Assembly: GCA_014529385.2 (NCBI GenBank)
Contig: CM043946.1
Span: 39,439,558 to 39,503,557 of the forward strand
DNA: 64,000 nucleotides
Reading direction: 5' to 3'
Origin: Adiantum capillus-veneris
Lineage: Eukaryota > Streptophyta > Polypodiopsida > Polypodiales > Pteridaceae
Shown here: piece after piece, positions 59,181 to 64,000 of the stretch
Layout: each line of letters opens with the position of its first letter
Position numbering within the stretch: the first letter of the stretch is position 1
The notes under the pieces: generated by a model
What the model was told of the DNA's origin: nothing
Databases searched by the model: none
Seen by the model: the letters and a program-made list of their open reading frames with translations, nothing else
Made by a program: the position numbers and the translations under genes

Positions 59181-60978
59181 AAGCTGAAAGTGTACACCTT
59201 AGTGTACATAGAATACAATCCCCGCAGTGGGATGAGAACCATTGAACACAGAAAAAAAATGATTTTTTGTTACCTCTCCTCGAAGGATACATTGCTATCC
59301 GGAGAGAGTTTGGAGTAAGGGAATTCAATCTAACTCCTTAGTTTTTGAATAGAAGACCCTCAAACTTAAAGTGAGAGGGCAGGTCTTTAATCAAAGTTAA
59401 ATCTTTAAGAAACTCATCAACTGTGTATTGCTTTTATGCACGAGATATGCACGTGTCTAATGAGGACAATCACTCTCGAGTGTTTATGAGAGTAAGGTTG
59501 AGTCAGAACATCGTTTTATACGATGAACTGCTTTGCTTAACCATCCGGACGGTCCATGATAGATCTGGTATCCAGTAGTTCTCCAACAAATTACCTACTA
59601 TTGCGGGTAGGAAATTATGAAGGAACTATTCTGAGCTTTCAAGCAAAGAAAAGCTTTCATCAAGCTTGAGTACTCTTTAAGCCCACATCCCCTACCCGGT
59701 AAGGGAAGATATGGTAGTGCTTTTCGCACAAGTGAAGGAATACTCTCTTCACGAGGGAAGGAACAAACGACGACTACGGCCTATGCTCGAGGAATCCAAG
59801 GATTGAAATCCTAGATTATTTGATGAGCGGGTTTTGCTCTAAGATCGAGCCAAGGGATCGTCAAGTTGAGCGTCTTCGCTCTAAGGATCTTACGAAGGGA
59901 AGGTAAATTCCCAGGCTCACTGAAACTTATGTACACCTTTGGGTACATGGATAACACACGAAGATGCAGACCTATGCCAAGGAACTGGACGAGAGTTTGT
60001 TATACTCTCTTGAGCGCCTTGTTCTGCGCAAGGATACTCCGACACGAGAATCTCTATTTGAGATGTGTTTGGAGGAATTTGAGTTTCTCTATGGAGAAGG
60101 GGTTTTCTGATTGTCGTTGATCATTGAGTACGCTATGTGCTTTTACCATTACAGTAGCAACTTTTGGTTGCGGTATATGTTTCTCCATGAGCAAGTCAAG
60201 TAGCATTTACACGCTACTGGAATAAATTTGAACTATTCTGTTCGTAAGAATATAATTCGCCAACCGTTTCAAAATGGTAGGAATTACATATGGGAGAACA
60301 TCCCTGAGAATCAAAGAGGGTTCGCTCTATTGTGAACTGGGTTTGAGCATACGTTCAGAAAATGCTATGGCTAGAATCCTATCTGCCTGAGATTTTGCAA
60401 GGCGTCATTGATGCTTGCAAGGAGGAAAAGATTGGAAGGAAGTGCGCCGTGCACAAGGAATCTTCGGATTGGAACCGTCCGCCTACGTTGAGCGACGGCC
60501 CGAAACAAGAACCTTCTTTAAGGTGATCACACACTTTGTTTGTGAAGGAAGACATCGAGATTAATACTCTTATGATTTGGGCATTCCCTATGTGGGAGGA
60601 CACAAGCGGTTTAATATCCTCAGGACTACTAGCGCAAGGTTATGCGCAAGGACATAGACCTAAATTTATTTTTAGGAGGATGATTCTTCTCGGGATTGAG
60701 AAGGTGGAATTGAGTTAACAGATTCTCGAAAAGACGCGAATGACCAGTTCTTACATCGCTCGTAAGTTTGATGAATGGTGAAGGATATCCTCGAGGTACT
60801 AGAGGAAGCACATGAACCGGTAAGGTAAGTATTGAATTATTGAATTTTTGATTAATTTAATTTTTAGTTTCTCTTCTGAGAAAGGACCAGCTCAACTCAC
60901 CATTGAGCAAGATTTATAATCTTTCCGGTTTCTCCCGGACAGTTCAGTTGGCCCTCTACAGTTGAGGACAATTGTTTA
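59181..60978 (+). other. LARD interior without recognisable genes
   Basis: 1.8 kb of non-coding or fully decayed sequence. No RT, integrase or protease motif can be read in any frame. Confidence 0.6.
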
Positions 60979-60991
60979 TAAGTGAGAGGGA
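60979..60991 (+). other. LARD polypurine tract
   Basis: Purine-rich ATAAGTGAGAGGGA directly before the 3' LTR. Confidence 0.75.
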
Positions 60992-62993
60992 TGTTGCTAA
61001 ATTGGCTTTATCTTACAGAAAAATAATTCTAAATGAATTATTGGATTTATAAGTGAGGGTTTTCTCGCTTGGAACACCAAGGAAATATAATTCTAAACGA
61101 ATTATTGGAATTTTAAGTGAGAGGGTTTTTCTCACTAGAGACATCCGAGTACAGAGTATTCCTAATGCGTCATTCAAAGTAATGACAGGAGCACTCAGAA
61201 CGGGAATATCTGTAAAGCCACCAAGAACGGGTACTTCTGATGCGTCACATCGGATGGGTGACAGGGAGCATCGAAAAGAAGTATCCGACCATCCGGGAAC
61301 GGACATCTCTGATGCGTCATAGGATGGGTGACATAGAGCATCGCGAAGGAGATTGTACCGTAAGTTCCGTAGGAAAGGACTAGGTGATGGGTATTCCTGA
61401 TGCGTCACAAGGTGGGTGATGGGTGCATCGGAAAGGGAATATCCATAGTCGAAAGGAAATTCTGAACTGTGTTAGGATTGTGCACAAGAAAAAGCAAGCA
61501 CTTCAATGAAGATGGGTTCAAAGGAAACTTTGAGGAAAAACAGATGCTTTCTGAGAAAGCGGGATTGCTTTTCGGGAAAGCAGATGCTTTCCCGCGAGGA
61601 AGTCTATGTCTACATTGCAACTATGCATGTGATTGCATCCAAGGACGCCTGGGAAGTGCTGTGAAAGCATTGTTTTTAACTTATAAGGTTTTATTGAGTT
61701 TTTGGGCAGGTTCATACTATTTTTAAAATACGCCGGCCGCCCACTTAATAAGTGGACAGTTATCTGATAAATAAGGCAACAGATCAGCCAGCGTTTTCTC
61801 TCTCTTTTTCTGGCAGAACAGCGAAAAAAAATGGAAAAAAATTATTATTTAAATATTTTTTTTTTAAAAACGACCGCGATCTCTACGCGAGCAGCTATTC
61901 GTGCTCGTGGCTAGGAGCTATAAAAGCATCACATGCCCTCACTCAGAGAGGAGAACCAATCTTTGCAAGGAGGAGATGCTGCTGCAGATTTCAGCCGCAA
62001 AGAAGACGTTGCCGGTGATGCCCATGGTTGTGCCCCAAGTGTACCAGATGTCGCCAAGACCCAGTGCGCGAGTTCCCTCGCGAAGAAGTGCCTACGAAGC
62101 GTGTTTCCATCGCGACAAGTTGCTGTTTTTCTCTGTTTGCAGCCCATAAACGTCGTAGACGGGGCTGATTTACGAGAAGGAACCCGAGAACACACCTCTT
62201 TTGTGTCTAGGATTGGAAGAGAGGATTTTCTATGGAGACATCTCTTCCGGGGAATTGCTTTTCCAGAACAGAGTTGCGTTTCGAGCGTCGAGACTTTGAA
62301 GGTAACGATTTTCATGTTACGAACTCTGAGTATTTGTTTGCAGGTGTACTTTCTCTTAGTGAGGGAGTAGGAGCAGAGGAAGGTATGAGCCTCTGCAGGA
62401 GAAAAGCGCTCTGAGAAACTAGAGCCAGATCAGCCCAGGGGTTTCGTACCCGAGTTTGGGAAGTAGATCCACGGATCGGAGAGAGGTAGTCTCTCAAGTT
62501 GCGATCCGGAAGTTGGGATTCCCAAGTAAGGACTTCGTGTCCGGGAAAACAGAGTTGTTCTGCGGGAAGAGGACTCTGGAAATAGAGTTCTAAAAGAGAG
62601 TTGCAGGGATGTCATGCCCTGAGTCTGGAAGGTGAGATCCAGAGGCGAGAACCTTGATTCTCGAGGAATTGGAATAAGGAACGGAAGTTCCTTGGAATAG
62701 GGTTTTGCCCTAGGAATCGAAAGTTGAGGCTTCCGGGAACCATCAAGTCTTATTCTAGAACGAACGTGCTAATACGTTCGGTTCAAGTGCTCGTATAGAC
62801 TTCTCCTCGGTAATAAAGATACTATTACGGGGGGGGACCAACCCATCTTCTGGTCCCCAGTACTGTGTCGATCTTCTCACTCTCTATCTCTCTCTCTATC
62901 CATTTCTCTCTATATCCTTTGGCTTCAGTATTAAGTGATAAATTCTATTTATCCGAGTATATTTTATATTGTTATGCACTCCCGTTTGTGACA
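60992..62993 (+). repeat. LARD 3' LTR
   Basis: 2002 bp, TGTTGCTAAATTGG to TTTGTGACA. Uninterrupted GCGGGATT at the place where the other LTR has the hAT. TATAAAA at 61919-61925, AATAAA at about 62812-62817. Open frames in this LTR recur in the other one and are not genes. Confidence 0.95.
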
Positions 62994-62998
62994 AGGTT

Positions 62999-64000
62999 GC
63001 CAACTCCGCTCTAATGATCTAGTCTGGCACGGAGGCCTTCGCTCTAATCAACCGAGAGATCATACATACCAAGGGACTCTCCATACTTCACCACCCATCC
63101 TCACCCACTGAGGGTCCCCAAACCTGAACCCCATAGAGCATAGCTAAAGCTACCAAGGTATCAAAGAGCCAGACCTTTGTCCGAGGTTTGAGTTTCCTGA
63201 ACTGAACTTACGAAAACATCCTCTCCAGTCCTCCCAAGGCCGCATACGCTCTGGTCAGTCTAGTCTCTGCTACTCTCTTCAAAGGAAACTTTGGCCCAGT
63301 GAAGACTACCCCAAGATAAGTGTATGCATCTGTCTACTCCACAATCTCTTGACCATAAGTGAATGTAGGTGTTGATCTTATGATCCACTTCGGTGTGGTC
63401 TTAAACATCATAACCTTGGTTTTACCAAGATTTACAGACAATCCACTATCTCCGCAAAGCTATGTAATGCATCCAAATGTCGATGCATACCCTCCGTTGA
63501 GTCAGAGATCAACACGATATCATCAACATATAACAATGGAATCCATGTCCCTGCCAGTTGAGCACCTCTATCACCCGCTCTGTCAATGTAATCAAAAACC
63601 TCATCTATATACATACCAAATAGAGTAGGAGACAATGGACAAACTTGTTTCACTCCAATAGTGGAGAGAACTAAATCAAATAACCCCTCTGGAGTGCGTA
63701 CATGTCCCACCACTGATCTGTATAGAACCATGATCCCCCAAATCAACTCAATGGGCACTCGCATCTCTTGTAGTCTGCGCATTAATCTGGCCATGGGCAC
63801 AATGTCAAATGCTTTGCGGAAAATTGAAATCCACAAAGCTACAATAAATCCGTCTCCCATGTCCCCTACCCTCCTCAATGATGGCTTTGAGTGTCAGAAT
63901 ATGGTCAAGAGTGGAGAAGCCTGCCCTAAAACTGGCCTATCCCGCTACCCATATGCCCTCTCTCTGCCCATCTGCTCAATTGGTACTCAAGGATAGTGTG
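62999..64000 (-). pseudogene. LINE-2 reverse transcriptase (continues past the window)
   Basis: The minus-strand frame 63432-63878 carries the RT palm: FRKAFDIVPMARLMRRLQ, PIELIWGIMVLYRSVVG, GVKQVCPLSPTLFGMYIDEV (usual GVKQGCPLSP) and the catalytic LLYVDDIVLISDS, then MHRHLDALHSFAE. Downstream pieces such as FTYGQEIV and AYTYLGVVF can be followed to about 63280 in other frames. The upstream endonuclease is outside the window. It is a different LINE lineage from LINE-1. Confidence 0.88.

Larger units (their letters stand above)
52689..62993 (+). mobile_element. large LTR element without pol (LARD-like), carrying a hAT transposon
   Basis: Two LTRs of 2002 bp (the 5' one counted without the hAT) frame a 2.6-kb interior that has a tRNA-Met primer-binding site, a decayed Gypsy-type gag and a polypurine tract, but no protease, RT or integrase. 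The target duplication AGGTT is perfect (52684-52688 and 62994-62998). It is inserted into LINE-2. LTR copies look only slightly diverged. Strand is set by the primer-binding site. It depends on another element for replication. Confidence 0.93.

Overview
The window is nuclear DNA of a land plant with a large, transposon-rich genome. A spliced chaperonin gene (CCT8) excludes prokaryotes. Captured pieces of a plastid chlorophyll-biosynthesis factor (YCF54) and of a clan-85-type cytochrome P450 point to an oxygenic plant. The element mix (Copia, chromovirus-like Ty3/Gypsy, LINEs, hAT) and the very many long GA/GT microsatellites fit a big-genome plant. A fern or similar lineage is my impression only; the sequence does not prove it. 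No rRNA, tRNA, CRISPR or bacterial feature was seen.

Nearly everything is nested retroelements. From 1 to about 17.75 kb a minus-strand Gypsy element ('gypsy-2', LTRs 1-807 partial and 15289-16963) sits in the end of a plus-strand Gypsy ('gypsy-1', 16969-17850). Gypsy-2 is split inside its reverse transcriptase by a complete but mutated Copia element ('copia-1', 7930-13583, target duplication CTAAC) and abuts a deleted Copia derivative ('family A', 6083-7673). Its left part also holds microsatellite arrays and two abutting host-gene fragments (YCF54 and P450, 3205-3777). From 17.8 to 33.7 kb lie broken Copia pieces, two or three more family A copies, an LTR-like repeat present twice, and a degenerate Gypsy ('gypsy-3', 30.1-32.6 kb).

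From 36.9 to 40.2 kb are the last seven exons of CCT8 on the minus strand (234 codons). All junction phases fit, one intron is GC-AG, and one 2.15-kb intron is swollen by a GA tract and retroelement debris. The exons for the first half of CCT8 are not found between 40.2 kb and the window end. That space is filled by LINE-1 (minus, 40.57-51.44 kb) split by a 7.3-kb Gypsy ('gypsy-4', 41472-48803), then LINE-2 (minus, 51.89-64.0 kb) split by a 10.3-kb LTR element without pol ('LARD', 52689-62993, target duplication AGGTT). The LARD 5' LTR itself carries a 3.7-kb hAT DNA transposon (53262-56947, 8-bp duplication GCGGGATT) with a five-exon transposase gene. Removing the hAT leaves a 5' LTR of 2002 bp, exactly the length of the 3' LTR.

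The only host gene likely to be functional is CCT8, whose product is a subunit of the cytosolic TRiC/CCT chaperonin. Of the mobile elements, the hAT is the best preserved, with one premature TGA near the end of its transposase. Element names such as gypsy-2 or family A are local labels, not database families.
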